A DNA stretch of 64,000 bases from Agapanthus africanus (lineage: Eukaryota; Streptophyta; Magnoliopsida; Asparagales; Amaryllidaceae): assembly GCA_030015575.1 (NCBI GenBank), contig CM057338.1:309011827-309075826 (forward strand), written 5' to 3'. Position 1 is the first letter of the stretch, and each line of letters begins with the position of its first letter. The notes beneath the pieces are model-generated. The model was not told the origin of the DNA, did no database searches, and worked only from the letters and a program-made list of their open reading frames with translations. The position numbers were made by a program, and so were the translations under genes. Shown here piece after piece: positions 32,601 to 44,854 of the stretch.

Positions 32601-33688
32601 GGCGTTGTTATTCTCTTTTTGTAATTTCGGGTTAATAAAAAATTGAAAAATCATAAAAACTGAAAAAATATAAAAATATAAAAAAAAATTATCATCTTGT
32701 TATTTTGTGAAGGGTATTTTCGTTTGAATTTTGCAGGACCGACGAACAAATTCAGATCTGGAAAATCCAGAGATCAAAACAGCAAACAGCAAATCTGAAC
32801 AAACAGAGGAGGACCGTAACAGACAACAGAAGAAATTTGGAGGACCGAGCCAACCGTTTGACCGCGGAACCGCCGCGCTTGGACCTCATTGACCGCGCTT
32901 CCGCCGCTTATTGGTGACATCATCATTTGAAAAAAAATCTCTGTAAGCATATTTCCTTCTTCTGGATCCCCTGACATCCTCTGAAATATTTTCCTGCAGG
33001 ATTCTTTGTGCAAAAATTTCTCCCCCTTCCAATAATTGATCTTGTGCAGGATTCTTTGCGCCGCGCTAAAAAATTGTTTGCAAGTGATTGTTTACTGTTT
33101 TGCATATTTAATTGGACTTTAAGGGGCTTGAAACCAATCCAGATTGGGTGGGGATTTCATCACCCTTCCCAGGACCCCAGAAATCACATAAGGCATATTG
33201 CATTGACCATCAATTAATTAAAAAAGATTAGACTCAGTCCTAAGGACTTCGCGCTCAATAGGACAAAGGAATAGTTGTAGGTATCGACCGTTGATCCTAA
33301 CCTGATTTTGTGGTGTCTAAGCAAGTGTGTCTAAGGCAAGTGGTTACTTAATTAGGCCCACTACTTATGTAGTGGAGAACCTCCCACTTACCTGGCACTT
33401 ACCTGGCCACAACTGGCGGTGAAGAGGCAGTTTGAGGTCCTATTTCTTGCCCTTTGGAATAGTTAGGAGCTGTCTAGCTGAGCTAGGTGACCCTAGATTT
33501 AGGCTTGATTGTGCATTTGTGATTGATTGAACGTGTGTCTAAGCCTTTTATCGAAAATCTTTTTGCAAAAAGCTCCTTATATAAAAAAAACACAAAAAGA
33601 AAAAAGGAAAAAATTTACAAAAAAACTTGCAACTTGTCGCTAAGAAATCCGTGCACCCCACATTCTTTTTCTTCTCCTTTCTTACATC
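32601..33688 (+). other. Leader of element A
   Basis: No convincing ORF. AT-rich with A-tracts near 32640-32690. Two GATTCTTTGYGC repeats follow CAG near 32998 and 33049 and could be splice acceptors. GC-rich GACCGCGGAACCGCCGCG lies near 32860. The 33523-33809 ORFs are not conserved in the related copies. Confidence 0.5.
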
Positions 33689-35721
33689 ATGGGTACCCCA
33701 CCTCCCAAAACTCTTGCCGAACTTTGGTACCCTCGTCCAAACATTGCTTCATACGCGAATTGTTTTGGTCGAATTACGGATGACCCCTCCATGCCCAAAA
33801 TTTCTTTGAAAGATCAAATAGAAGCGTCTAGGAGAAACATTTCGACTCTGCAATCCACTTTGTATCAACCATTTCAACCCTCACCACCTTCTTACGTTGA
33901 TACTCCTTTTTCGAGTCCTGTTGTAACTCCGAAAACCATGTCTATCGCTGAACATATTGAACAATCTCGTAGCCGATGTTTCACTCCTTTCAACACTTTC
34001 AGTTCTTGGGATCAATAAGTCCATTCACCTTTTTATCCAAATGTTGATCCTACTTCTGTCCAACCATTCAATTCCTACCAGTCCTGCCCGACTTCCGCAC
34101 CTTCCCTAGACATTGCTTCTACACAACCATTTGGGAGTTTCACGTATCCAAACAATTTTGAATCTTTTACTGAAACCCCTTCACAACCCATGTCTAGTCT
34201 GGAACAGTCGTTGGAAGCTTATATTGTAGCGACAAACTAACAGATGAGGAATTTGGATGCGTCCATTGCCGCCCTTTATTCATCAAGACAACCTAGTGAA
34301 CCGGTAGCTAGTTTTCAACTAGCTCCAAATTTTCCAATGTATGATGAGGTGGTTGGACAGAGTGAGAATTTGAGTAGTGAGAGTGAGCTGTACACACTTC
34401 CAAATCAAACCTACCCATACCCAATTGAATCCCATAACTCCGGTTTTCAATCAAGTGTCCCAAATGATTCACCAGTTGAAAAAAAACGTGTAATGAGTTG
34501 TGCGACTTTGTAGTGCTTGATTTGCCAAAATGTGAAGGGTCCCTTTCGAGTGAAACTATCACCAATCCTTTCGACCTCTACACCTCCAATCTAGAACCTG
34601 AATTGATAAATATCCATGTTTTTGATGAGGTGTCAGAAAAAATTGATTTTCACTTGATTGAGGATATTGACGCAGGGAATAATTTAGATGATGAACCCGC
34701 AGATTTGACTGAAATTTTATCTCCAATTCATCATCCCGAGTCATTAAATATTTCTCCCGAACCTCATATGCGTCTTGATTTTTATGATAATTGCATGGAT
34801 GGGATAACTTTTGAGGAGAATTATAAAGATAGTATTGAGGAGAGTATTGAGGATAGTATTGAGGATGAACCATTTTTGTTTGATGAGTCGGATTTTCCAA
34901 TTCATTCTCCTGAACCTTTAACTATTATACTTCCTAAATCACCCTCCCTCCTTTCCATCGTTCCGACCACGCAAAAGATCACGCAGGAGGACTGTAAGCT
35001 TGAAAATTTTCTGTTCGATCACAGCAGTTTTGACGCCACTAGTGCGTTCCTCTTTGAATCTGACACAGTTCTCACGACTGACAATGATTACGAGTGTTTC
35101 ACTTTTTCGGAATATTTTGAAGACTCACCGTCCGAATTTGAATCCTTTGAATTTTCTGATGAGTTAGTTGAACCATCAGACTCGGTTACTTACAGTCATT
35201 TCGTACCATTGATGGAATCCTTCAAGTTCGAGACAGTTTACTTAAGTGAGAATAAGACTATCCATAAATCACTCCCCTTCGTCCTTTCCATCGTTTCGAC
35301 CGTGCAAGAATCCGTCGCGCTTCCATTTTCAATGGATGGTTTACCAACTTCAACGTACCCATGTTTTCTTGCGGATCTTGAGGGATTTGACCCCATTTCT
35401 CGACGGGTTGATAAATTAGCACAATCACTTTTAACACATCGGTCATCACAATGTGTGCTAATTTATTCACTAAATTTACACCATCAAGTTCGTACTACAC
35501 TTCTTTCTCGCTTCCACCATTCTTCTCCTAATATACCAAGACCATATTCCACCTTTCTTCCCATACGGTCTCGTGTGTTTCTCATTTCTTTCCTCTACAC
35601 TCCATTCTTTCACCAGCCATATTATTATAACGATAAATTTTTTGAATGGTTGGTGCTAACCTTTGGCCTGTGTAAGACCTTGTATAATTTGATTTTTCTC
35701 CTCCCTAACTCTGAACTTTAA
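33689..35721 (+). pseudogene. Large acidic protein of unknown family, element A copy (broken)
   Basis: This is the only conserved coding region of the element and has counterparts at 42821, 51058 and 57088. It starts MGTPPPKTLAELWYP after TTACATC, with FGRITDDPS, KISLKDQIEASRRN and SIAEHIEQSRSR. The middle and end are acidic and Ser/Pro-rich (CDFVVLDLPKCEGSLSSETI, PFDLYTSNLEPELI, PEPHMRLDF, TYPCFLADLEGFD, KLAQSLLTHRSSQ). A TAA at 34016-34018 replaces a Gln codon of the family, another TAA is near 34237, and a frameshift in the A-tract near 34483 moves the frame. It has a block of about 100 residues (about 34975-35265) absent from the other copies and lacks one they carry. No gag, protease, RT, integrase or clear envelope motif seen. 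Family unknown. Confidence 0.65.
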
Positions 35722-37160
35722 CGCTTAAAACAGTGGAAACATTGTCTTATTTAAGTTTGGGGGGGCTTTTTGTATATATATTTTGTTTTTCTTAACAATA
35801 AAAAAAATAATAAACAGGGGAATACCGGCAATTTTGACCCTCTTGGTGTAGCCTGACAGCGAGGACACTGTCAAGTTTAAGTTTGGGGGTATGCTCGGTA
35901 AGCTTTCTTCCTTCGCATTCATGTGTATATTTTTGCATTTGCATGCTTATTTTAAAACCCATAAAAATTGAGAAATTTTAAAAATTATAAAAATTAAAAC
36001 ATTCAATTTTGGCCATAATTGACTTGAGTTTAACAAATAGGAACAACTAGATCTTAGATTTAGTAAATTAAAAACCCTAAAAATAACCTTTCTTAAAATT
36101 TAACAGTAGAAAGTATATGTCTTTATAGTTTATTTAGAAATAGGCAAATTTCTAGTTGACTTTTTGGGCTAAGTTAAAACAAAGAAAAAGTATTGATATT
36201 TTTATTAAAATATAAGTTTGAAAAATAATTCCTAATTTTAAGTCTAAATTCTGAAAATATATACCCTACAAATTGCACAACACGAACCTTGAAACTTGGA
36301 ATAGTAGAAGAGACCTTGAAATGCTCTTGTCTAAAGAAAAATAAAATAAAAATACAAGTGTGAATAAAGAGAAAAAAATAAAAAAATGAACACTGGTTTT
36401 TGTAATTACTTAAGGCTGCTTTAATAGAAAAAATATTTAGCGAGGGTGCTTCATCACCTAGTGCCTTAGACCAACTGGTTTGGGAGTCACTGCTATAAGC
36501 CTTAGATATTACAAGACTAGGAATTACGCATTAATGTGCAAGCACATTTTGTAATCGGTCGTTGGTACCTCAAGAAGTATTAACGGTCGCATGAAGAATG
36601 TGTGAGCAGTTTCATCTAAAAATTCACCAATTGAAAAGTACTTTGGACGATGGACAAGAGTATAATAACTTGATTTGAATTTCTAAGTGTAGGGGTGATA
36701 TATACACACATGTAGGGGTATGTGATTGGGGTTTAGATAAGAGATAGGAATGAAAGATAAGATTTATATCTTTAATAGAGATGATAAAAATTCCTAAGTT
36801 GAGATGGAACCCTAGAAGGAAAACTTAAAAGATGCCAAAAGCTAAGTAAATTCACAAGAATATATATAATCTTAAGTTAAATGATAAGAAAGCGTGAAAA
36901 ATACGGGTTGATAATTTCTGAGTCAAAGATGATAGAGCTTCTTGTTAGAAAACCTAATTGGAGAATAAAAGTCAATGGGCCAAATTGATAGGATTTTGTG
37001 GGTAATATCCGCTGAAAACCCTCAGGAGACAACACTCCTCCTACTAGGGACACCTAGAGGTTTAACGACTTGTTGCACGAGCTCAGTGCAATCGCATTTC
37101 CCTGCGAAAGTGAGGTTAGGTCTTTTTCGAGAATAAACTAGTTTTGCTCGAGGACGTGCA
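35722..37160 (+). other. 3' untranslated region of element A
   Basis: Long AT-rich region conserved in the related copies. TTAAGTTTGGGGG, the same core as the polypurine tract, occurs internally at 35751 and 35878. The second follows a hairpin GACAGCG-AGGA-CACTGTC (35856-35873). No ORF of note. Confidence 0.6.
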
Positions 37161-37163
37161 AAA

Positions 37164-37181
37164 GATAAGTTTGGGGGTATT
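37164..37181 (+). promoter_or_regulatory. Polypurine tract of element A
   Basis: GATAAGTTTGGGGGTATT sits directly before the 3' LTR. Confidence 0.8.
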
Positions 37182-38561
37182 CGTTCATATCATAATTTTG
37201 CATTATTATATTCCTCGTTCTTATTCATTTTACAAATAAACAGGTGCTTTTGATCCATGTCTGCTATATAGTTGCAGGTTACAGGTTCTCGGAACAAAAT
37301 AGTGAAATTAATGAAAAGATGATACAAAAGTGAGACTACGACCGATAAATGGTGGAATCTTGATCGTGCCTACATTTAGAGGGACAATGAAGATTAATGA
37401 ACAAGTTCACAAAGCACAAAGGCAGCGCAAGGTTCAAGACTTCGACACGAAGCAAACGGTGAAAGTCTACGACTTTATTCATTGTGGAAATCTGGAAGAA
37501 ATCTAGAAGACAAACTGAAAAACCAAGTAAATAAACAAGAAGTCAAAAGTAGCAGAAAGAACCCCAGGAAAAAGCAGCCAGCAAGCCATCAAGATGGCCG
37601 CGGAACCGCGGCCAAACAAAGCTTATGGCCGCGGATCCGCGGCCATGTGTCGCCCGTGTCGGTGCAAAATCTCTGTGGCGGCTGACGGCGCGTTGACTAG
37701 TCTTCTTTAGGGGTAAAATTGTAATTGCAGACGTGAATCGATTGTAACCCTAGGGTTTCTATGCTCTATAAATAGAAACCCTAAACCTCTTTTTGGAGGT
37801 ATGCCTCTTCTTGTTCCTCATTGTATCTATCTAAATTCAGAATTTCAATTCTTGTAAAATATGAAGAGTGCATCAAATTAGAGTAAGTTTTCTATTCTTG
37901 CCCTAGTTAATTTTATTATCTACCCTAGTATAATTTTCCTTTCTGCCCTAGTTTAGATTTTATTCTCTGCCCTAGTTAATTAGTTTAGAAAATGTTAATC
38001 AATTCCCTAATGAGTGAGTAGTCTCCTCACTTGTTAGGGTTAGATTTGAGGAAGGCTTGAGAGATGAAGATCACTCACCCCTTTCTTGCCCATCACACGT
38101 TTTTATAGGACTCCATGCATACATGCACACACCGCTCCCTACGGCACCCTATCCTACGAGGTAGTGGTGATACCGTAGTTTAAAAGACCGGTTGTGCGTG
38201 TTTTCCATGGAGGTTAGGGTAAGAATTAAGAAAGGAATGACAAGAACCTAGAGGAAGAAACATCGTTTCTTCCCGATGGTACTAATCCACTTTATTAATT
38301 ATTACCATAACACCTCATAGATCTTAATTAGGGTATAGAAAGCGGTGAGGAATATTGACTTTCCAAATTTTACTTAAACCTAACCCTAGCAAGGTTTAGA
38401 TCAACTTAGTTTTTAGATTTAATCAATCCGACAACAATCGGAATTAACTCGTTAGAACAATTAGAAAATATACAAAATCCCTGTGGACCGACCCGTACTC
38501 ACCGGCTAGCTACCAAGCGACGTCGTTCTTGATTGCGGTTAACAAATTCTTAGATCAATCA
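37182..38561 (+). repeat. 3' LTR of element A
   Basis: 1380 bp, collinear with the 5' LTR. It starts CG instead of TG, one changed base. It keeps perfect palindromes such as GGCCGCGGATCCGCGGCC (37627-37644), of which the 5' LTR copy has lost a CpG. Confidence 0.9.
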
Positions 38562-40156
38562 CCACCTCATCGCCATTGCGTGGCCCTGCAAGATATGGTA
38601 CATTAAAGTTTGCGAATCGAGTGAAAATAAGAAGACCGGGCATTGCATTACCTGACGATGGATTCTGGGTTGCCTCCCGAGCAGCGCGCACGACCTGTCT
38701 ATGAGCGGTAGACAGTGCAACTGTAGCATCCTCCAGAGGAATAGCGATAGAAGAGGTGGTGCTTGAACCTGCACCCACAACCAAGCTGGCATCGCGTTCC
38801 CTCGCCGCACGCTTCCTGCGCTTATTGTCGGCCTTAACAGTCAGAAATGATCTCCTCAAGACCTCCGTCAGAGGGACATCATCGTCCGAGCCAAGAGCTA
38901 CCTCTGGAGCCGTTATGGCATCCATCATCGGCTGCTTGAGCGAAGCCTCTTGCGGCAATACCGAGAGAGCTGGGGCCACAATAGCTAACTCTGGAAGCGT
39001 CGCCGCATCACCGCTCGGAATCGACGCCGCGCTCGGGATAACCTGATTCGAAGTAGTACCTGCAATAAGATGAAAACGAAGGGTTAAACCACGAATAAAG
39101 AAAAAGGGGAATGAAGGCACAACGAGCAGAAGTATACCAAAGCCCAAGGAAGCGCGAAGCCTCTCTTCCTCCTCAAAAGTCTTGAGGGAAGCCGCGATAG
39201 CCTCTTCGGCGGAGATACATGTTGAAGAAGAAAGCGTCAGTCAAAGCATAATGATAAAAAAATATAACCATGGAAAGATACGACTGAAGTCTTCCTGATT
39301 GTGTAATGGTAATCAATGCTGCTTCATTGTGAGATAGTTGCTCGGAAACTGCGATGGCAGCCTCTAGATCGGTATCATCCGGCGCAATGAACAAACCCTC
39401 ATTAGTACCGTATTCGCTCAGGCCTTCGCTGTAAGGAGCGTGAAGCTCCTGGCCGAATACAACGTCTGCAGAAAGTATCGACTTCTTTTTCTTCTGCGAG
39501 CGAGTGCCGGCAGCCGATAACACGAGCTTGCGCTTGGCGGGCAATTTTGGGCGACGAGTCCCAATCTCCGTACCCACGCCAGACTCAGGAGATGCCGCAG
39601 CTATAACTTTTACAGGCACACGGGGTATGGGCATCTCGGGGATAACACGTGGTACCATAGCCGCAGCAGCTTCTCTTAAGGGAGGACAAACGATGGTCGG
39701 TCGGTTCAAGGGAACAGCTGGATTATCAGTGGGGGCAGCACCCTTGCAATCAAGTAATAATCGATTTTCTTCCCTGATGACAGCACCCATCGCGTGCTGG
39801 TACCATGCCACGTATACGTTCAATACCTTCGGGATGCAGCTCGGCTCGCTGATAAAGAAGTTAGATCCGGTGTTGAGCCTGATGAAATGATGTAGCGCGT
39901 TGCGGATACCTTCTTCTGTGGCAATCGGCTCAGCTAGGAAGACCTCGAGCGGGACACCTTGATTATAGCTAGATTGTTGAGCGAAACGATGCGGGTTGTA
40001 TCTCATGAACAATGACGAATCGTTCTTCCTAAACACTAGAAAACCCGGTTGGATTGAATATAAATGAAGAATCTCCCAAGTTTTCAGGGTAGAGGCACCG
40101 TCTTTAAAGGTGTCCCGCAGCGGCTGCACCGTCTTTGCGGATTCCTTGCCGATGGT
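38562..40156 (-). pseudogene. Antisense PMD gene, middle exons
   Basis: Minus-strand ORF 40129-39173 continues the PMD protein: TWEILHLYSIQPGFLVFRKN, PLEVFLAEPIATEEGIRNAL, SCIPKVLNVYVAWYQHAMG, then a Pro/Arg-rich linker with a basic cluster (SQKKKKS) that could serve as a nuclear signal. Likely introns are one between about 39300 and 39215, then 39137-39060 (GGTATAC donor, TTGCAG acceptor, 78 nt) and 38651-38586 (66 nt). Between them the frame EEAIAASLKTFEEEERLRA is coding. The exon ending at 38562 runs on at 31199. The gene joins at 40156/62402 across the tandem array. Confidence 0.65.
40152..40156. repeat. Target-site duplication of the tandem array
   Basis: ATGGT here and at 62402-62406. 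Joining the flanks restores the open frame of the antisense PMD gene. Confidence 0.92.
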
Positions 40157-41633
40157 TGTTCATATCAGAATTTTGCATTATTATATTCCCCATTCTTAAT
40201 CATATTGCAAATAAATAGGTGCTTTTGATCCATGTCTGCTAAATAGTTGCAGGTTACAGGTTCTCAGAACAAATACAGTGAAAATGGTGAAAAGACGCTA
40301 TAAATGTGAGACTATGACCAATAAATAGATGAATCTGTATGATGCCGCCTACCAGTTTAAGGAACAAATGAAGATCAATGAACAATTCGATTGCACAACG
40401 TATGAGAGCAGCACAAGATTCAAGACTTCAACACGAAGCTAACGGTAAAACTCCACAACATTCTGCACTGTGGAAATCTGGAAGAAAATAGAAGATATTC
40501 TGAGAAACCAAGTGAAGAAACCAGAAGTAAAATGCAACATGAAGTAGCCCTAAAGAAATGAGCCCAATAGCCCATCAAACGGCCGCGCAACTGCGGCCAA
40601 AGAAGGCTTTTGGCCGCGGATCCGCGGCCGTGCAATGCCCATGTCGGTGGATAAGACGGTGCGTTGACCGAGTCTTCTTAGGGTAGATTCGTAAATTTAT
40701 GAATGGATCAGAATTTAACCTAGGGTTTCCTGTATCTATAAATAGGAGAGCAAAAGGCCAATAATTCTCGTGCCTCTTTTTGGGTGCCTCTCTTGAGATG
40801 TCTCTTTTAATTTCTAGATCTTAGATTTTCAATTCCATGTAATCTGTCAAAGAGTGCATCAATGAAGAAGTAAGTTTTTTTATCTTGAATTTTTTTTATC
40901 TAACAATTTTATTTCTCTGTCGTAGTTATAAATTTTTTATCTACCGTAGTTATAAATTTTTTATCTGCCCTAGTTATAGATTTTTTATCTGCCGTAGTTA
41001 TTAATAAAAACCATAAAAAAATGAACTCGTTTATCAATTCGCTAATGAGTGAGTAGTTCCTCGCTTGTTAGGGTTAGGTTTAGAGAAGGTTTGAGAGATT
41101 AAAATCTCTCACCCCTTTCTTGCCCGTTATACATTTTAAAGTAGGACTCTATGCATACATACACACACCGCTCACTACGGCACCCTATCCCAAGAGGTAG
41201 CAGTGATACCATAGTTAAAGACCGATTGTGTATGATTTCCATGGAGGTTAAGGTAAGAGTTAAGAAAGGACAGACAAGGACCAAGAGGAAGAAACCTAAT
41301 TTCTTCCCGATCGTGCTAATTCTCTTTGTTAATTATTACCTTAATACCTAATAGTTCTTAATTAGGGTAAAGAAAACGGTGAGAATAATTGATTTTCCAA
41401 ACTAACCTAATCTTAACCCTAGCAAGCTTTTTATAAACTTTTATCTCATCCTTAGATCTTAAAATAAAACCCAAAATCTTTTGGATTTAACCCGTTAAAA
41501 CATAAAGAAAAGGAATCCATCTCCCTGTGGACCGACCCGTACTCAACCGGCTAGCTACCAAGCGACACCGTTATTGATTGCGGTTAATTTTTTTATCACA
41601 AATAGTGTAAGCACCAAAATCACCTATCAATCA
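40157..41633 (+). repeat. LTR1 of the tandem array
   Basis: 1477 bp, TGTTCATATC...CAATCA. TATAAATA lies near 40736. Its first 100 bp match LTR4 better than LTR2 or LTR3, whereas its last 45 bp differ from all three. Confidence 0.88.
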
Positions 41634-41635
41634 AA

Positions 41636-41650
41636 TGGCGCCGTTACTGC
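41636..41650 (+). promoter_or_regulatory. Primer-binding site of internal region 1
   Basis: TGGCGCCGTTACTGC, tRNA-Asp type with a mismatch after ten bases; without the extended tRNA copy seen at 50057 and 56069. Confidence 0.7.
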
Positions 41651-42820
41651 GGAGACGGTAGTCTCTTTCTTTGTGTAATTTCGGGTTAAAAACAAAAAAT
41701 AAAAAATAAAAATTTAAAAATTATAAAAATTGTAAAAAATTTAAACAAAAAAAATTAAATAAAATAAAATAAATTCATCTTGTTCTTTTTGAAAGGTATT
41801 GTGTGAATTGCGCAGGAAAAGAAGAGGGACAGATTCAGATCTGGAAAATCCGAGTGAACAAATCAAGAAAAAGAGAATCTAAACAAATAGGGGAGAATCC
41901 AAACAACACAGAGAAATATTTTGGAGATCTAAACCAACTAAACCACCGCAGAACCGCGGCAGATTCAGGGGTTTGACCGCAGAACCCCGGTCAACTGCTG
42001 ATGTCAGCATCCCAAAATTCTCTGTAAGTATTGTTTGTCCTCTCTTCTACCCTCTGAGCTCAACTAAAAAATTTCCTGCAGAATTCTTTGCGCAAAATCT
42101 TTCTCCCTCTTCAATAAATTGTTTTTGTGCAGGATTCCTTGCGCTGCAAAATAATAAAAAATTTGAAAGTGTTTTAGATTTTTGGTGTGTTAATTACTTT
42201 GCATATTTAAAACGGACTTTTATGGGGCTATAACACCAATCAAGATTGGATGGGGATTTCATTACCCTTCTTAAGACCCCGGAAATCACAAAAAGCATTT
42301 TGCATCAACTTTCGAGTTAATAAAAAATATTAGACTCAGCCAATAAAGACTGTCGCGCTCAATAGGACAAAGGAAAAGTTGTAGGTATCGGTCGTTTATC
42401 TAAACCAGACTTTGTGGTGTGTAGGCTAGACAAGTAGGAAAGATAATTTTAAAAGGCCCGTCTCACGGTGATTCGTGAGCGGATCCCTCCTTTCTTTACT
42501 TGTACTTACCTGGCAACAATTGGCGGTGAAGTGGCGATTTGAGGATCTCACAATTTGCCCTTTGGAACAGTTAGGAGCAGTCTAGTTGACTTAGGAGACC
42601 CAAGCTCTAGGCTTGGTTGTGCATGCTTATATTGTGACTATTTAAAAGTGTGTAGTAGTCCGTACAAATTGTGCAAAAAACTCTTTCTAAAAAAAACACT
42701 TTCAAAAATTTCAATAACCCAAAAACAAACAATTTCTTTTTTAAAAAAATAAAAAAAATTTAAACAAAATTAAAAATAAAAAAAAATTATCACATTCTTT
42801 TTCTTCTCCTTTCTTACATC
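41651..42820 (+). other. Leader of internal region 1
   Basis: AT-rich, no conserved ORF; same arrangement as 32601-33688, including repeated CAG-GATTC/AATTC motifs (about 42078 and 42129). Confidence 0.5.
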
Positions 42821-44854
42821 ATGGGTACCCCACCTCGCAAAACTCTTGCCGAACTTTAGTACCATCATCCAAACATTGCTTCCTACACGCATTGTTTTGG
42901 TCGAATTACGGACGACCCCTCCATGCCCAAAATTTCTTTGAAAGATCGAATAGAAGCGTTTAGGAGAAACAGCTGGACTCCGCAATCCACTTTGTATCAA
43001 CCGTTTCAACCCTCACCACCTTCTTACGTTGATACTTCTTTTTCGAGTCCTGTTGTAACTCCGAAACCCATGTCTATTGCTGAACATATTGAACAATCTC
43101 GTAACCGATTTTTCACTCCTTTCAACACTTCAAGTTCTTGGGATCAATAAGTCCATTCACCTTTTTATCCAAATATTGATTCTACTCCTGTCCAACCATT
43201 CAATTCCTACCAGCCCTACCCGACTATCGCACCTTCTCTAGACACTGCTTCTACACAGCCATTTAGGACTTTCCAGAATCCAAACAATTTTGAATCTTTT
43301 ACTGAAACCCCTTCACAACTCATGTCTAGTCTGGAATAGTCGTTGGAAGCTTATATTGTAGCGACAAACCAACAGATAAGGCGGTTGGATGCGTCCATGG
43401 CCGCCCTTATACAACCTAGTGACCCGGTAGTTAGTTTCTAACTAGCTCCAAAAATTCCAATGCATGATGAGGCGGTTGGACAGATCGAGAATTTGAGTGG
43501 AGATAGTGAGCTATACACCCTTCCAAATCAAATCTACCCATCCCCAATTGAATCCCACAACTCCGGTTTTGAATGTCTATCAAGTGTCCCAAATGATTCA
43601 CCAGTTGAAAATAAAACATTTAATGAGTTGTGCGACTTTGTGGTGCTTGATTGGTCAGATTGTGAAGGGTCCCTTTCGAGTGAAACCATCACCAATCCTT
43701 TTGACCTCTACACCTCCAATTTAGAACCTGAATTGATAAATATCCATGCTTTTGATGAAGTGTCCGAAAATATTAATTTTCACTTGATTGAGAATATTGA
43801 CGCAGAGAATAATTTGGATGATGAACCCGCAGATTTGGCCGAGTTTTTTTCTCCAATTCATCATCCCGAATCATTAAATTTTTTTCCCGAACTTCATATG
43901 CGTCTTGATTTTGATGAGAATGGCATGGATAAGCTAAATTTTGAGAAGAATATTGAGGAAATTATTGAGGATAAACCAGTTTTGTTTGATGAGTCGGATT
44001 TTCCAATTTATCCTGTTCTTTCCACTGACTGTGTACACCCTCCTGAACCTTTAACTGTGACCCTTCCTAACTCACTCCCTTTCGTCCTTTTCATCATTCT
44101 GACCGCGCAAGAGACTGTATCCCTTTCATTTTCAATGTCTGGTTTACCAAGTTCAACGTACCCATGTTTTCTCACGAACCTTGAGGGATTTGACCTCATT
44201 TCTCATTGGGTTGATAGATTAGCACAATCGCTTTTTACACATCGGTCATTACAAAATGTGCTAATTTATACACTCCATCTCCACCCTCAAGTTCGTATTC
44301 AACTTCTTTCTCCCACTTTCTCTGATTCTTCTTCTAATCTTCCTTTAATGATACCGAGTGTTGATGAATCACAATCCGATAATTCAAGTTTGATCATTCC
44401 AGAAGGCCAACTTGATTTGGATACTTTTGAAAATGAGTTAGATGAGTTTTTCGAGTCTCCTACCTCCATAATTTTTGACAAACCAAGTCTGATAAATTCT
44501 GGCACAAAACTTACTGACAGCAAAATGTTCAATTACATCAATGAGAGTTTTGAAGAACTTTTTGCTAACGAACTTGCATTCTTAAACGACACGGGTTTTG
44601 TGATTAATCAACCTCCACTTGAAGAAGTCGAACCACCACCATTTCGTTTTCCCTTCCGCTATTCTTCTCCTCTACCGAGACCGAATACTGTTTTTATCTC
44701 CACACAGTCTTGTGTGTTTCTCGTTTCTTTTCTCTACACTCCATTCTTTCACCAACCACACCATTATAACGATAAAATTTTTGAATGATTGATACTAACG
44801 TTTGGCCTGTATAAGGCCTTGTATAGCTTGATACTGTGTTTTTCTCCTCCCTAA
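42821..44854 (+). pseudogene. Large acidic protein of unknown family, copy B1 (broken)
   Basis: This is the same family as 33689-35721. It starts MGTPPRKTLAEL; stops are TAG near 42857, TAA at 43148-43150 (Gln codon in copy B2), TAG near 43337, TAA near 43438 and TGA at 44786-44788 (Trp codon in B2). The longest open part is 43460-44788. It contains a roughly 100-residue block that element A lacks (ESQSDNSSLIIPEGQLDL through FEELFANELAF). The 3' half resembles copy B2, the 5' half does not. Several stops are C-to-T or G-to-A changes, as expected from deamination of methylated DNA. Confidence 0.65.

Larger units (their letters stand above)
31200..38561 (+). mobile_element. Athila-like non-autonomous LTR element A
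   Basis: Two 1380-bp LTRs (31200-32579, 37182-38561) flank a tRNA-Asp-type primer-binding site, a long leader, one ORF family of unknown function and a polypurine tract. The TSD is CCACC at 31195-31199 and 38562-38566. No gag or pol motif is present. The PBS and the AAGTTTGGGGGT polypurine tract are what I know from Athila-type Ty3/gypsy elements, so the element may be moved by such relatives. It interrupts an exon of the antisense PMD gene. Confidence 0.85.

Noticed and set aside
41099..41351. Short ORFs in the Athila-like LTRs (also 47240, 61812, 61921).
   Set aside because: Repeated in each LTR with disrupting differences; LTR promoter and leader sequence, not genes.
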